Origin: Typhlomys cinereus | Taxonomy: Eukaryota; Chordata; Mammalia; Rodentia; Platacanthomyidae | Assembly (NCBI GenBank): GCA_023101885.1 | Contig: JALPQD010000089.1 | Location: 2,961,087-3,025,086, forward strand | DNA length: 64,000 nucleotides | Direction: 5' to 3' | Part shown: in pieces, positions 50,205 through 60,864 of the stretch | Numbering within the stretch: the first letter of the stretch is position 1 | How the letters are laid out: every line of letters begins with the position of its first letter | Made by a program: the position numbers and the translations under genes | Notes under the pieces: model-generated | What the model saw: the letters and a program-made list of their open reading frames with translations, nothing else | Database searches by the model: none | Told to the model about the DNA's origin: nothing

Positions 50205-50456
50205 TATACGTGTGTGTACAAGAGGGTACTTGAATGTATGTTCCTGCAGAGGAGGAGACTGGGAATCATCCTGAATTACTCTAGCTCCTTACTGCTTTGC
50301 TCTTGGGTTTCCCAGGCTCTGGGGATTGTAGGCACTGCCCTATCCGTCCAGCATTTTTACATAGGATCTGGGGGTCAGAACTAGGGTTTTTTTGTTTTTG
50401 CTTGGGAGGCAAAGGCTTTAACCTCTGAACCATCTCCCTAACCCCTGTTACAGATC
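50147..50456 (-). repeat. tRNA-derived SINE (family A) nested in L1, with target-site duplication
   Basis: (GT)n precedes the body AATCATCCTGAATTACTCTAGCTCC and the head complement TTTAACCTCTGAACCATCTCCC. CTGTTACAAATC (50147-50158) and CTGTTACAGATC (50445-50456) are the flanking repeats. Confidence 0.8.
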
Positions 50457-50774
50457 ACTTGCATATACATAACATTCTGTTAGATAATTTTGTTATAGAC
50501 ATACGTTTCCCTCAGCATACTGCTTTAGATGTGTCCCACAAATTCTGATATCTCATGTCTTCATTCTTGTTCATTGAAAAGTACTTTTTTTCCTCTTGAT
50601 GGCTTCTTCTTTGACCCATTTATTATTTAAAAATTTTCCCCATGCATTTGAGAAATACTCAAATATTTTTTTTACTGAATTCTAATTTCATTCCACTAAT
50701 TCATCATTAAAATAAATGCTTACAAAAAGTTTCGACAAACATGGAAAGGGCTTCATGTTACTACTCATAAAATG

Positions 50775-50900
50775 AACTCTTGTTTATTGAGCTTTACTAA
50801 ATGATGAGCTTTTATACTTAATCACATTTAAGTATCCAAACTGAGGCTCAGAACTTAAGTAACTTTCCTAATGTCACACCACAGATTTCCAAATCCATTG
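50775..50900 (+). repeat. MIR remnant
   Basis: GTTTATTGAGCTTTACTAAATGATGAGC and CAAACTGAGGCTCAGAACTTAAGTAACTTTCCTAATGTCACACC are MIR-like in order. Confidence 0.7.
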
Positions 50901-50975
50901 CTCATATATGGTACAATAAGAACTAATAACAAATACAAGCTTGAAATTACATAGAGGCTATAATTAAATATAAAC

Positions 50976-50996
50976 AGAGTATAGTTTTTATATTTT

Positions 50997-51047
<51 letters not shown>

Positions 51048-51296
51048 CAGAGGGCACTGTATGTCTCTGTGGAGGACCAAAGGTGATTTCAGGAATCATC
51101 CTGGATTGCTTCTATCTCCTTGCTTCGCCCTGGGATTTCCCAGGCTCCTCCCACTAGGGCCGGAAGTGCAGAAGCCCCCCCCCCCCTTTCTGCCTAGTGT
51201 TTTTATGTGGGACCTGGGATCAGAATTCAGGATCTTCTGCTTGCAATGGAGTCTTAACCCATGAGCCATCTCTCCAGCCCCAGAATATAGTTTTTA
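50976..51296 (-). repeat. tRNA-derived SINE (family A) with target-site duplication
   Basis: (GT)n at 51002-51046, body AATCATCCTGGATTGCTTCTATCTCC, a C10 run and the head complement CTTAACCCATGAGCCATCTCTCCAGCCCC. AGAGTATAGTTTTTA (50976-50990) and AGAATATAGTTTTTA (51282-51296) flank it, matching at 14 of 15. Confidence 0.9.
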
Positions 51297-52645
51297 GAAG
51301 ACAAAAATAAAAGGAAGTTCGCTTTCTAGCAGCAAGATAACATATATCTTTCTCTATATCTTCAAAACCTCCTAAAAGAGGGTTATGAATGAGATGAGAA
51401 ATCACCTGAGGAGAGAACATTGTAAGGAAAGAAGGTGACATGGACCCCTGATGTAAGATGTTGCAGAAGCTGCCAAAGAAAAGCAGCAAGCCCAACAGAT
51501 ACTAGCAGTAGCTAGAATTCTGCCAGTTCACGAAGAGTTTTGCTCTTCTTGCAGGCCATGTTATAGATACTGGATCTTATTCTGAGTGAGATGGGAAGCT
51601 ATCGGAAGCTTTACAACAGACTCCCAGAGCTGAATTTTTATGTTAAAAGATCACGCTCTGAGGAGATACAAGGACGGCCAGTGTAATACTCCAGAGAGTT
51701 GGGGGAGACTAGGACTAGTGGACCAGTGATGGGAGAGACAGGAGAGAGGGTCAGATTCTGGCGTACATTGGAAACATGGGATTTATCAACAGGATGGATA
51801 TTAGGAGTGGGCGACACCAAGAAGTTAAAGGGGACACATTTCCAGTCTGCGTGATTGGATGAGCTATAAGTTTTTGATTTGCTTGCTTAGTTTTTGTTGT
51901 TGCTTTGTTTGAAGAGTATGGGGGAGAATCTGGTCCAGAGGTCTGACGGTTGTTAACAAGATTCTAGTCTAGGAGAGAAGCTAAACTGACAAATGATACA
52001 TGAGTTTGAGTTCTGAGAGGAATTCCAGCTAGAGGTAAATGTGAGTTTAATCAATCATCAGTATGGCTGATGGCTTAGGGAACACATCCAGACAGGGATG
52101 GAAGAAAGGAAAAGGAAGTCAGAAGCGAGTCTGGGTAGCTCAAAATTTTGAGTCTGGAAGGATAGAAAGGCCTAGGAAAATAGACTGAGGTAAGTGGTTT
52201 CCTGCAATAGGAAGAGAATGAAAATGCAGACATGTACCAATGATCAGTCTTAAGCAGAATGCAAGACAAGGGAGACCATTTCCATTAATACATTCCTTTG
52301 GGAAGAATAGACATGAAATTCCAAGTGGAGACGGGTTGGGCCTCTGAATTAAAGAAACATGTGTATCAGCATGAGCATAAAGCCCCACTTGTGCTTCAGC
52401 CGTGCCTAGCTCTTCTGTTTCAGTCTTGCTCTTTATAAAGCCTCATGAATGCTTTTTCTTCTGTTGAAATTGAGTTCCTCAACTTAGACTGCTTGCTAAG
52501 CAAGAGGCTTTACTTAACACGGCCAGTGTTGGAAATACCGTGGGTAGAAAAGCAAAGGGTTCATTACAGTTGCATTTTTCAGAACCATTTTTAGAATGAT
52601 TGAACCTCTGATTTTTTATTCCCTCTTAAATTATTATTATCATCA
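51297..52645. other. Intron sequence, nothing recognised
   Basis: No exon or named repeat. Confidence 0.4.
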
Positions 52646-52651
52646 GTGTGT

Positions 52652-52687
<36 letters not shown>

Positions 52688-53075
52688 ATGAAAGAAGGCA
52701 GTGTGTGTGCCTGTTGAGGGTGACTTCAGGAATCATCTGATTACTCTACCTCCTTTTGCTTTGGTCTGGGGTTTCCCATGCCCCACCTTCCAGGGCACAC
52801 AGACCTCAACACATGTGTGGAAGTCAGAGGACAACTTTCAGGACATAGGGTCGGGTGTTTCTTATTGTGTGTGTCACTGTGCAGTATACTCCAGGCCGTC
52901 TGGCCCAAGCTTCTGGCCTAATCTATCTCTACCTTCCCTCTTACCATAGAAATCCTGGGATTACAGACATAAATCAATGCATCTGGACTTTATGTGTGTG
53001 TAAGTTAGGGGAGGAGGGGTGGTTCCCAGGGATGGAATCCAGTCATCAAGTTTGAATAGCAAGTCCTTTACTTGG
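52646..53075 (-). repeat. Two adjoining SINE pieces, reverse strand
   Basis: 52646-52800 is the tail half of a family A SINE ((GT)n, GACTTCAGGAATCATCTGATTACTC, GGGGTTTCCCATGCCCC). From 52801 a B3-like piece follows (GTGGAAGTCAGAGGACAACTTTC ... GGGATGGAATCCAGTCATCAAGTTTGAATAGCAAG). Confidence 0.65.
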
Positions 53076-54965
53076 ATTTTTATTCCCTCTGAAGCAAACA
53101 AGTCTAAGAACTTTCTCAAAGATGGACTCCCCCATTGTCATGACTAGTGAACCCAATGTGCTGCCTCCACTTGATCACAGGTGTGTACATTAGGGATTCA
53201 ATTGTTCTCTATATCATACCTGTTTTTCTTATTTTCAAGTGCAAATGGACCTTTTTGCCTTCATTTCAGTAATTTCTATTTCCTTCCACAGTAGTATCTT
53301 AATTTTTTTTAAGATACAGACACATTTTAAGAAAGTATGTGTTGGATTTGATTTGCCTGTTTCTTCATGGTTCCTGTAAACTGTTGCTTTTGGGGACAGA
53401 AATGTTGCCTGTGCCTCTTGGGTTGTGCTTGGGAAACACACTATGTCAGGCTGGGTCTCCTGGTTAAGATAATAACTGCCAGATGTCTTTTTCCTGCCTT
53501 TGTAATAATCTAAGAATAGGTGAGAAGAGACGTCCTCAGACTTTCAACTTGCTTAAAGGAAGCACTGATGAGCTTTGAGTGAATTATGTACTATGACAGT
53601 TGCAAAGGCAATCTGCTTTATCATTGCTTGTGTTGTTGTTAGTTCAGACTCTACTACAATGAAATGGTTTGTATATTTTTCTGTTTTTAATTATTTAATT
53701 TAGGAGTTTTGTATCTTCAGAGCCTCCTGAGTTTATTCTTAAATTCAGTCTGCCCATTATTGTCTGTATTCATGTCAATAATCCGGAAAGTTTTCAGTGC
53801 TCTCTTTCCACATACCACAATTGGGTTTTAAGTATTATTTTATGTCTAACACTTCTTTCCAGTCCATCAAAATGTTTTAGACATTATGCTTTAAAAAAGG
53901 TATTGTCATTTGGTACTTGAACTGTTGGCTCTGAGAGTATCATTACATGGAGAGAGATGAAATAAATTTTCTAGGCAAATCTTCATTTTGTATCCGGTGC
54001 TTCAAATTATCAGATTCTTCCTTTCCTTTCAAGCACTTCACATTTGTCACTTCCCCTCCTTTCATTGAAACCACTCCTGCATCCAACATCCTGTGTTTAT
54101 TCTTTTGTTCAGTCCTACAGCACATCTCAAATGGTTTCAGAATTGTTAAGCCCTGTATCACAGTAAGCCTCCAAGCAAAGTTCAAGATGTCTTTACCTAC
54201 CATATTCTAAGAACTGGGTTCCCACATTACTTCCAGGCAATCCATTGCACCAAAATAATTTCAACAGTAATATGTTAGTGTAACCTATCTACATGCTATT
54301 ATCATACATAAAAACTAACAGTTACTAGAATAACAGCCATCTGATAGTCTTTGGGGCAGGGGAATCAGTGTTCAAACTGCAGCTCAAATGTCATAAATTC
54401 TTTTTCATTTCATAACTTGTTTGGGCCAGAATACAGTGGAGTCTGTACATAACTGATCAGTGTTACATGTCTCTACTCATCTGTACATTCTGCTTTCATT
54501 GTGTTTTTTTTTGGGGGGAGGGGGTGTTTTTGTAATTTATTGCAATTTTTATTTTAAAGAAGCCAGTTATTTATCTTGCAAAGTTTCCCCAAAATTCAGA
54601 TTTTGTTCAATTCAGCTATGTAAAGAAATCAAAGAACCAAGGCACATTGCATCTGTTACGTGGTAATTGGACTAATGGAGTTAAGTAGATTCAGGTTCAT
54701 TTGGACTTTGGTTTCATATTAGAAGTACTTGGCAAAGGTCTCTGTAATAATACTTTGTTCTTCCATCATGAGTCTTGGATTATCTGATTGATGATATTTG
54801 GTGCTGGTAATAGTTGCTCTAAATGCCCAAATCCAACTCCTGTCTTTGCCTTAGACTTTCTCTTTTTTTTGTAAAAAAATACAGTAAATTTTATTACTTT
54901 TTGAATGCATATTTACCTATATACAGTAATGGCTTCATTAGCACATTTTCATCCATTTGCATACT
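53076..54965. other. AT-rich intron sequence, nothing recognised
   Basis: No exon or named repeat. The open frames at 53943-54210 on both strands show no recognised domain. Confidence 0.4.
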
Positions 54966-54969
54966 GCAT

Positions 54970-55450
54970 TTTTCTTTCTTTTTCTTTTTTTTGTCTTTTT
55001 TTCTCTTTTTTTATTTTTTTATTATTATTATTTCTGCTCATAAAAACTTAAGAGATAGACCAGTCCTCTCCCTCCCTTCAGTCTCCCCCTGACCCCCCTC
55101 CGCCCCCCCTTCCCCTCCCCGCTTCCTCCCCATCCCCCAGTGCCTCCCCTCCCAATCCCCGGAGCATCCTTTAAATGTGCATGCCAAATTCTCCTCTGGG
55201 TCCTCCTCTCCGATGAGGTGCAAGGACCCAGGGGTATTTCCCAAAACCCTTTCCTGTGTTCCCCCTTAAGATTAGGAACATTACTGTGACTGTCAGTTCC
55301 TAGCCTCCAAGGATCCTAGCGCCTCTATTCCATGCTAGACTTTGTGGGGTCAATAATGTGTTGGACATAGTGCAGGTCATGCAAAGTCCTACTATGATTT
55401 CTTCAGCCCTAACTTGTGTGGAGTATTTGTCCCATCATCCCTTTTTTTTA
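54970..55450 (-). mobile_element. L1 3' end, reverse strand
   Basis: Poly-T and TTATTATTATTATTTCTGCTCATAAAAACTTAAGAG are followed by a C-rich block and CAGTGCCTCCCCTCCCAATCCCCGGAGCATCC. It is the same subfamily as 3977-4394. Confidence 0.7.
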
Positions 55451-55469
55451 ATAGCTCTTGTTGAAATTT

Positions 55470-55471
<2 letters not shown>

Positions 55472-55514
<43 letters not shown>
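55472..55514. repeat. (GT)n microsatellite
   Basis: About 21 units. Confidence 0.97.
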
Positions 55515-55516
<2 letters not shown>

Positions 55517-56044
55517 CAAGTTATCTTTACTATAAAGTAGTGCCTAAAATTTATAGTAACGATTGTCCCAGAGGAACACAATTATAAGGAAAGAAGCATT
55601 AATAAAAATTAAAAAGAGACTCAGAAACAGGATTATCTGAGCTCAATATAAATTTAGATTAACTCAGAGAACATTCTTATCACAAAGGAGACAATTCAGA
55701 GCCATGAATCACTTGAAGCTTGAGAAATTAGCAGATGGGAGAGAGTTCAGGTGTGGTCCTCGTTTTAAATTTTGGGGGATGAAAAAGGTAAGAAACAAGT
55801 CATGAATCTAAGAACACGAAATCTCAGGGGGAGAAGAATTGATTCGAGCTTCACAAAACATACATTTTACCCCATCATAGCAAAGCATCAAATCCTGTAG
55901 TCAAACCATTGACCTAACATCCAGGGGATTTCTCAGTAACAGTGATAAGATGCTGACTCCTGACATGTGCACTCCGGTCTGTCACAACATGAAAGGTATC
56001 CACTTAACTGACATGAGATAGAATCAAGTCAACAAAAAGACATG

Positions 56045-56067
56045 GATAGATAGATATGTAGACAGAT

Positions 56068-56123
<56 letters not shown>
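56045..56123. repeat. (GATA)n microsatellite
   Basis: A run of ATAG/GATA units with slight interruptions at its left end. Confidence 0.95.
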
Positions 56124-56124
<1 letters not shown>

Positions 56125-56224
56125 GTGATAGATGATTGATTGCAAGGGGTGGAGATCATTCAGTTGATGCTATAGCTTATTTTTGTCAAGCAGAAAGAAA
56201 CACCTGTTGTAATTATTTCCTTTT

Positions 56225-56520
56225 GTTCCATGGTGTGGGGTTGTGTGGGGATTGCCTTTTATAAATGGCCTTATGGGGATATAATTCACATAGGATATGA
56301 TTCATCCATTTAAAGTGTGCAGTTCAATGTTTCCTTGTGTATTCATAGGATTATGCAACCATCATGACAATCTAATTTTACCCTAAAATAAGTCCCACAG
56401 TGATTAACTGTCATTTCCTACTCACTGTACTTCATACCCCAAGCCATGAGCAACCATTAATCCACTTTTCTCTATAGATTTGCTGCTTATAGACATTCTC
56501 TTTTAAACTGTCATATAGAG
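56225..56520 (-). repeat. Old L1 (L1M-type) remnant
   Basis: GGGGATATAATTCACATAGGATATGATTCATCCATTTAAAGTGTGCAGTTCAATG and ATTATGCAACCATCATGACAATCTAATTTTACC closely follow the reverse strand of old mammalian L1 sequence. Confidence 0.75.
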
Positions 56521-59320
56521 TCTGTCCCTACCGAAATTTCTTTTTTTTTCAATATCAGTAAGAACAAGAAAATGAGCTTGAGCCCTCAAAGGCATGACTT
56601 GGCATTCTAAAAATTCTAACAAATGAACCAAATAGCTGTTACTGAGTCTAACAGTATCTGGTGACATAATAATCACCAGGAACTGAAGGCTTATGAATTG
56701 TGATGTCACAAGAATCAAATGCTAATCATTTTCCATGCAACTTGAAGCAGACTTAGGTTGCAGACTTAAGTCTATACAACTCTTGGTTGTACAGCCAGGA
56801 ATGTTTGCATTTCAATTCCCAACTTCACTATTCACCTCCTGTGCAAATCTGGATACATATAGGAAATATTGATGAGTTAAACTTTATGAAATTAACATGG
56901 ATTTTGCACACCTGATGCTTTTAGAACTAAGCTTGGTATATAAGTTCTCAGTGAATATAGATTGTGGTTTATCAACTGTATACATAAAAATACAATGATT
57001 CAAGGCCAAATTCCAAAGTACTATTTCTATATATACCAACCTACCTACATGCCTCATTTGGCTGGTGTTTTCTAAGTCTTTATTCAAAAAAGCTTTATGC
57101 CATGAAGGGTATTGAAGATACTATCATGTAGGGAGTTTAAAAATAGGATTGATAAGTATGATTAATAAAGCTGCAACCAGCCTTTACTTTACAGCTATGT
57201 GTTCTATAAATAGCAAAAGTGCTAATTTATTATTCTCATTTAACACTTGTGTTGCAAATTTTTCTTTTTATATATTGAAAGGAAAAAATCTCAGCAATAA
57301 CAGAGCTTATGTTATGGTATTACACACATCTAGTGAGAATGAAGAGCAGCATTAGAGAATTATAAACCACTATGTTTCACTAAGACCCCCAAATGTGTGA
57401 CATTGAAATCTGTGTGAGTTAAAATTGTGATCTGCTTTTGTTTCCATAAATATAAGGAAGTGTAACTGCCAATGGTCCCTATACAATCTCTTTGATTCCA
57501 GTACAAAGTGATGTTTCCTAATGCTGTTATATAATTTTATTTCTGAGATGTTATATATTTCCTGTCCTTTTAAGAAATATGCTTTTTCAGTATTATTATT
57601 TCCAACCAGATAACTCATGATACACAATATTTTTATACTTGGGAAATGTTAACACGTTACATTCCTTGCTTTGAAACATGAAAGAATTAATCAAAGACAA
57701 CACCTTTTCATTTTCCTTTGGCCTGTGAGACAATTTAAGGGGCGTGGTTTGCATGCAGCCCCACAACCCGAGCACTCTCTACTTGTATGTATGTCTTCAC
57801 CCCAAGCTTTCCTCCTCTTGGCATTGTTTTGTATTTGCACGAGAATTCATAATCCCTTTGCATGAAAAGCCATCTGTAATGTTGAAGATGAATGTCTAAC
57901 ATACTTTGCCATACCACATTCTTACATGAGGTATTTTTTTCTTTTGTTTTCAGTTACTGGAGTTTAATTATGCTTGAAATGTAAAAGTGGCATGAAACTG
58001 GAGTGATGCAAGAATATTTAATGTTCCTTTAAGGATTATCATTTTTAACTAGGAAAAACATGAGGACACTTGCAGCCTTGTCTTAGATGCCAAGTCTCAA
58101 TTATAAATTATACTAAAACTCTATTGAACCCTGGTGTTGTCTGCAGTCATAAGTTCTGAGGTCCTCAGAATTTATTTTTAGTGCATCAATATAAAGTCTA
58201 AAATTTGACCTGGGGTCATAAATCATTAAAGATTCTGCTTATTATTTTTCACGAAGCCTTTTTATGAAGGCATAACCATATGCCTCGCTGATTTCTAGGG
58301 ACTTGCAACTTTCACCGAGGAGGACTGAATGACAGCACCAGCATTTCAGTATTTTAACGTTTTCTAAATGAATGTGGTTACCAAAGCTGATGGTTAGCAA
58401 TGGGGTGCATGGGTTCACAAAGAAAATAAGCTGTGCATCATTGTTTCATCAAGCTTCAGGCCCATAAGAGCACATGACCAATGGGGCAAAGCACGTGCAG
58501 TGCACAAGCGTTCTTTCCTTCTCACTAGCCGCCTAGCCTCGCTGGCTCGGCATTCATTGACGAGCTGCCACTGGTGGTCTGGTTTAGAGCACCCCTTTCC
58601 CATTACCCTCAGAGCCATCAGCACATTCATTTTGAAACCTGTGTGGACAACAGACCTTGCTCCATAAGGAATTGTTTTAATGTCGTGAAGCAGCTAAAAG
58701 ATTCTCAAGGCCAAATTGGTCAAATGTGGATGGTAACCAAGCTGGTGAAGCGTGGTTTAAATGACACAGAGTGTCATATTCCTAAGATTCTCACGTTACT
58801 ATCTTATAAAATGAACAAACCCCACAAAGCCTTTGCAGGTTAACAGCAGCCCTAGAATAAGTTGGATTTGCTTTTAAAAGGCTTCTAAGCAAGCACATGA
58901 TAGTTGTTCAAGTGAATACATCTTAGTACCTATATATGTATTATTTTAATTCAGTATAGATAAAGCTAATGGTATGACTCATACTTTAGAGACAATCATT
59001 CTCATATTTTTTCTTCCCAAAATGTAGATGACTGTCATTTCACTCTTGTTGGGTGAATACCACTTGAAAAGCAACTTCACCAGCTCTTGGTTGACTGTCT
59101 TCTAGCTGTCACCAACCAGCTCTGTGACACTTGCAAGAGACCCAACCTCTCTGCACTTCTGGATCTGTCTATAAAATAAGGACTTGAGACTAAATTATCT
59201 TTTAAATTAAAATGGTATGCTATAATTATCATATATCCTAAGTCCCTGAGCTTCTCTGTACAATTTTAACTAAATCCAAGTTGAAGTAACACAAATCCAA
59301 GTTATGTTTCTAATAACCTC
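56521..59320. other. AT-rich intron sequence before the HOOK exons
   Basis: No exon supported. A strong acceptor-like TTTTTTTCTTTTGTTTTCAG ends at 57953, followed in phase 0 by only seven open codons. Little recognisable repeat, so old or unique sequence is likely. Confidence 0.45.
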
Positions 59321-59324
59321 ATCT

Positions 59325-59475
59325 GTAATGATGACAGGATGAAATGTACCCAGTGTTTTCTATTTACATCATGGTCTCTCCACCTAAGAGTCACTGTTAT
59401 TATCCTCATTTTGTAGATGAAGATACTGAGGTTCAGAGAGATCCAGTTACTTGCCAAAGGTCATAGACAAGCTGT
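59325..59475 (+). repeat. MIR
   Basis: TATTATCCTCATTTTGTAGATGAAGATACTGAGGTTCAGAGAGATCCAGTTACTTGCCAAAGGTCATA is a well-kept MIR core, about 300 bp upstream of the long HOOK exon. Confidence 0.85.
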
Positions 59476-59778
59476 ACACCAGGGTAGTCTTCCTGAGTCT
59501 TCCCGCCTTAAGACCCCCCTCCCACCCCCTTCCCCCTGTCTCCATTCACAGGGAAGGGGTGTGTTGCTTATAAAGCCACCTCTCCAAAGTGTCATCACAG
59601 TAGAGTTTGCACTCTGTAAGAGCAATGTCTGTCTTTGAAAGTCCCCGACACCTCTGTAGCACGTCCACTTGCGTCACTACAGCTCTCTGTGCTTTTACAA
59701 ACTAGTTGTTCTGTCAGCATGAGTGTGACAACAATTAGACGCCCCCTGTTTTTGCCCCATGCCTTTTCTCCTTCACAG

Positions 59779-59878
59779 TCATTCAATGACAAGCGTAAAA
59801 AGAGCTTCATCTTTTCACGAAAATTCCCATTCTACAAGAACAAGGAGCAGAGTGAGCAGGAAACCAGTGATCCTGAAC
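59779..59878 (+). CDS. DLG2: DLG2 alternative HOOK exon, long basic form
   Basis: This 100-bp exon encodes 33 codons plus one base. The product begins SFNDKRKKSFIFSRKFPFY and ends EQETSDPE, a strongly basic, aromatic stretch followed by an acidic tail. It matches the DLG2 HOOK insert and its DLG1 counterpart, the I2 insert reported to affect targeting. The acceptor is CTCCTTCACAG with a pyrimidine tract, and the donor is a consensus GTAAGT at 59879. It enters in phase 0 and exits in phase 1 with C, so the next exon must begin in phase 1. C+AA from the cassette exon gives Gln, and C+GA from the expected RGQED exon gives Arg. The 46-bp exon downstream cannot follow it, because that junction reads into a stop. 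Confidence 0.94.
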
Positions 59879-60194
59879 GTAAGTAGATTCGCAAAGATAA
59901 TGCAACACAAGAGAAATCAAATCCTTCACGGGCAGCACTCACGACAGGCTCTCCCATGCCACACGCCTAGGCAAACCACACAGCAGGCAGGCAGGGCAGG
60001 TCTTACTACTGTGACCAGTGCTTGACTGCAGTCTGGATCCTTCCCAGAAAGCACCAGAGAGGGTGTGGATAAAGCTGGCGCTTCACATCCAACCAGCATT
60101 CTTTGGGACCAAGAATGTGTGTGGTTACCCTCCTGAAACTCCCTAGGGCTTCAAATTTCTTTTCTGGGCAAATATATTGCATTTCCTTGCTGCG

Positions 60195-60344
60195 CATACA
60201 TGCACGCACATACACACACACACACACACACACGCACGCACGCACGCACGCACGCACGCATCCACATATATGTGCGCGTGCACATGTACACACGCATGCA
60301 CATGCACACATGCATGCACACACACATGCACACATACACATATA
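60195..60344. repeat. Compound (CA)n/(CGCA)n repeat between the alternative HOOK exons
   Basis: CA repeats, about seven CGCA/ACGC units, TGTGCGCGTGCACATG and further CATGCA/CACA units. Its alternating purine-pyrimidine character favours Z-DNA, and CA-rich RNA binds hnRNP L. The repeat-derived frames are not genes. Confidence 0.95.
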
Positions 60345-60746
60345 TTTTTTAAGTGCTAGTTTATTGGAAGCTGTCAAATTACTTTTACTGGTTATTAGCA
60401 TATTTGCTCACTCTTACCCTTTCCCAAAACATTAAATACTTACTGAGAAGTGAGCTTGTATTGCTGGATATGGATTCTAAGAATTTCATGTGAAATTTGA
60501 AGTGGGAACATAGGAATGTCAGTACTGACATATACTGAATCTTTTTTTTTTTTTTTTGCTTGCCCTCTCCCCCTTTTTTCTTAAACAATCTTCTACTTAA
60601 TCTTTTGAATTAATTCGCAATGAGAATTTTCCTTCTTAACACAGCCCAGGGAGTTTGGGGTGAAAGTTATTTCCAAAGGAAAGAGCATCAGGATCCAGAT
60701 TGCTTGGGCAACACGGTCTGTCATGGTAGTACCCATGTCAACTCCA

Positions 60747-60816
60747 CTGACTTCTTCCTTCCTCTTCCGTGGCTGTTCTTCCTCTCTCATTGCTCTCTCT
60801 CTGGGGACTTCCATGC
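60747..60816 (+). promoter_or_regulatory. Long pyrimidine tract and distant branch point before the short HOOK exon
   Basis: From the branch-like ACTGAC (A at 60750) to the acceptor at 60818 there is no AG for 66 bases. The interval contains CTTCTTCC, TTCTTCCTCTCTC and CTCTCTCTCT, which are binding-type motifs for PTBP1/PTBP2. Distant branch points with an AG exclusion zone and PTB-rich tracts are typical of regulated neuronal exons. PTB control of this exon is inference. Confidence 0.5.
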
Positions 60817-60818
60817 AG

Positions 60819-60864
60819 GACATCCCCGGATTAGGTGACGACGGTTATGGAACAAAGACTCTGA
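60819..60864 (+). CDS. DLG2: DLG2 alternative HOOK exon, short acidic form
   Basis: This 46-bp exon encodes the 15 residues DIPGLGDDGYGTKTL plus one base (A). It corresponds to the DLG2 isoform reading ...DSKG-DIPGLG...KTL-RGQED, and resembles the DLG1 I3 insert (EIPDD...), which is reported to bind protein 4.1. Acceptor CCATGCAG is preceded by a long, almost AG-free pyrimidine region, and the donor is GTAAGT at 60865. Entry is phase 0 and exit phase 1, the same as the 100-bp exon, so the two are alternatives. After this exon the cassette gives Lys (A+AA), and the expected RGQED exon gives Arg (A+GA). It is acidic where its alternative is basic, so the choice reverses the charge of the linker. 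Confidence 0.93.

Larger units (their letters stand above)
49490..50720 (-). mobile_element. L1 fragment, reverse strand, with nested repeats
   Basis: TTTTGTTAATTATTTCAAAGAATCAATTTTTG, CATTTCATTAATTTCAGCT, CTTTAGATGTGTCCCACAAATTCTG and TTCTTTGACCCATTTATTATTTA all follow the reverse strand of L1 ORF2. A B1-like piece (49698-49790), a decayed 35-bp tandem repeat and a SINE (50159-50444) lie inside it. Confidence 0.7.
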
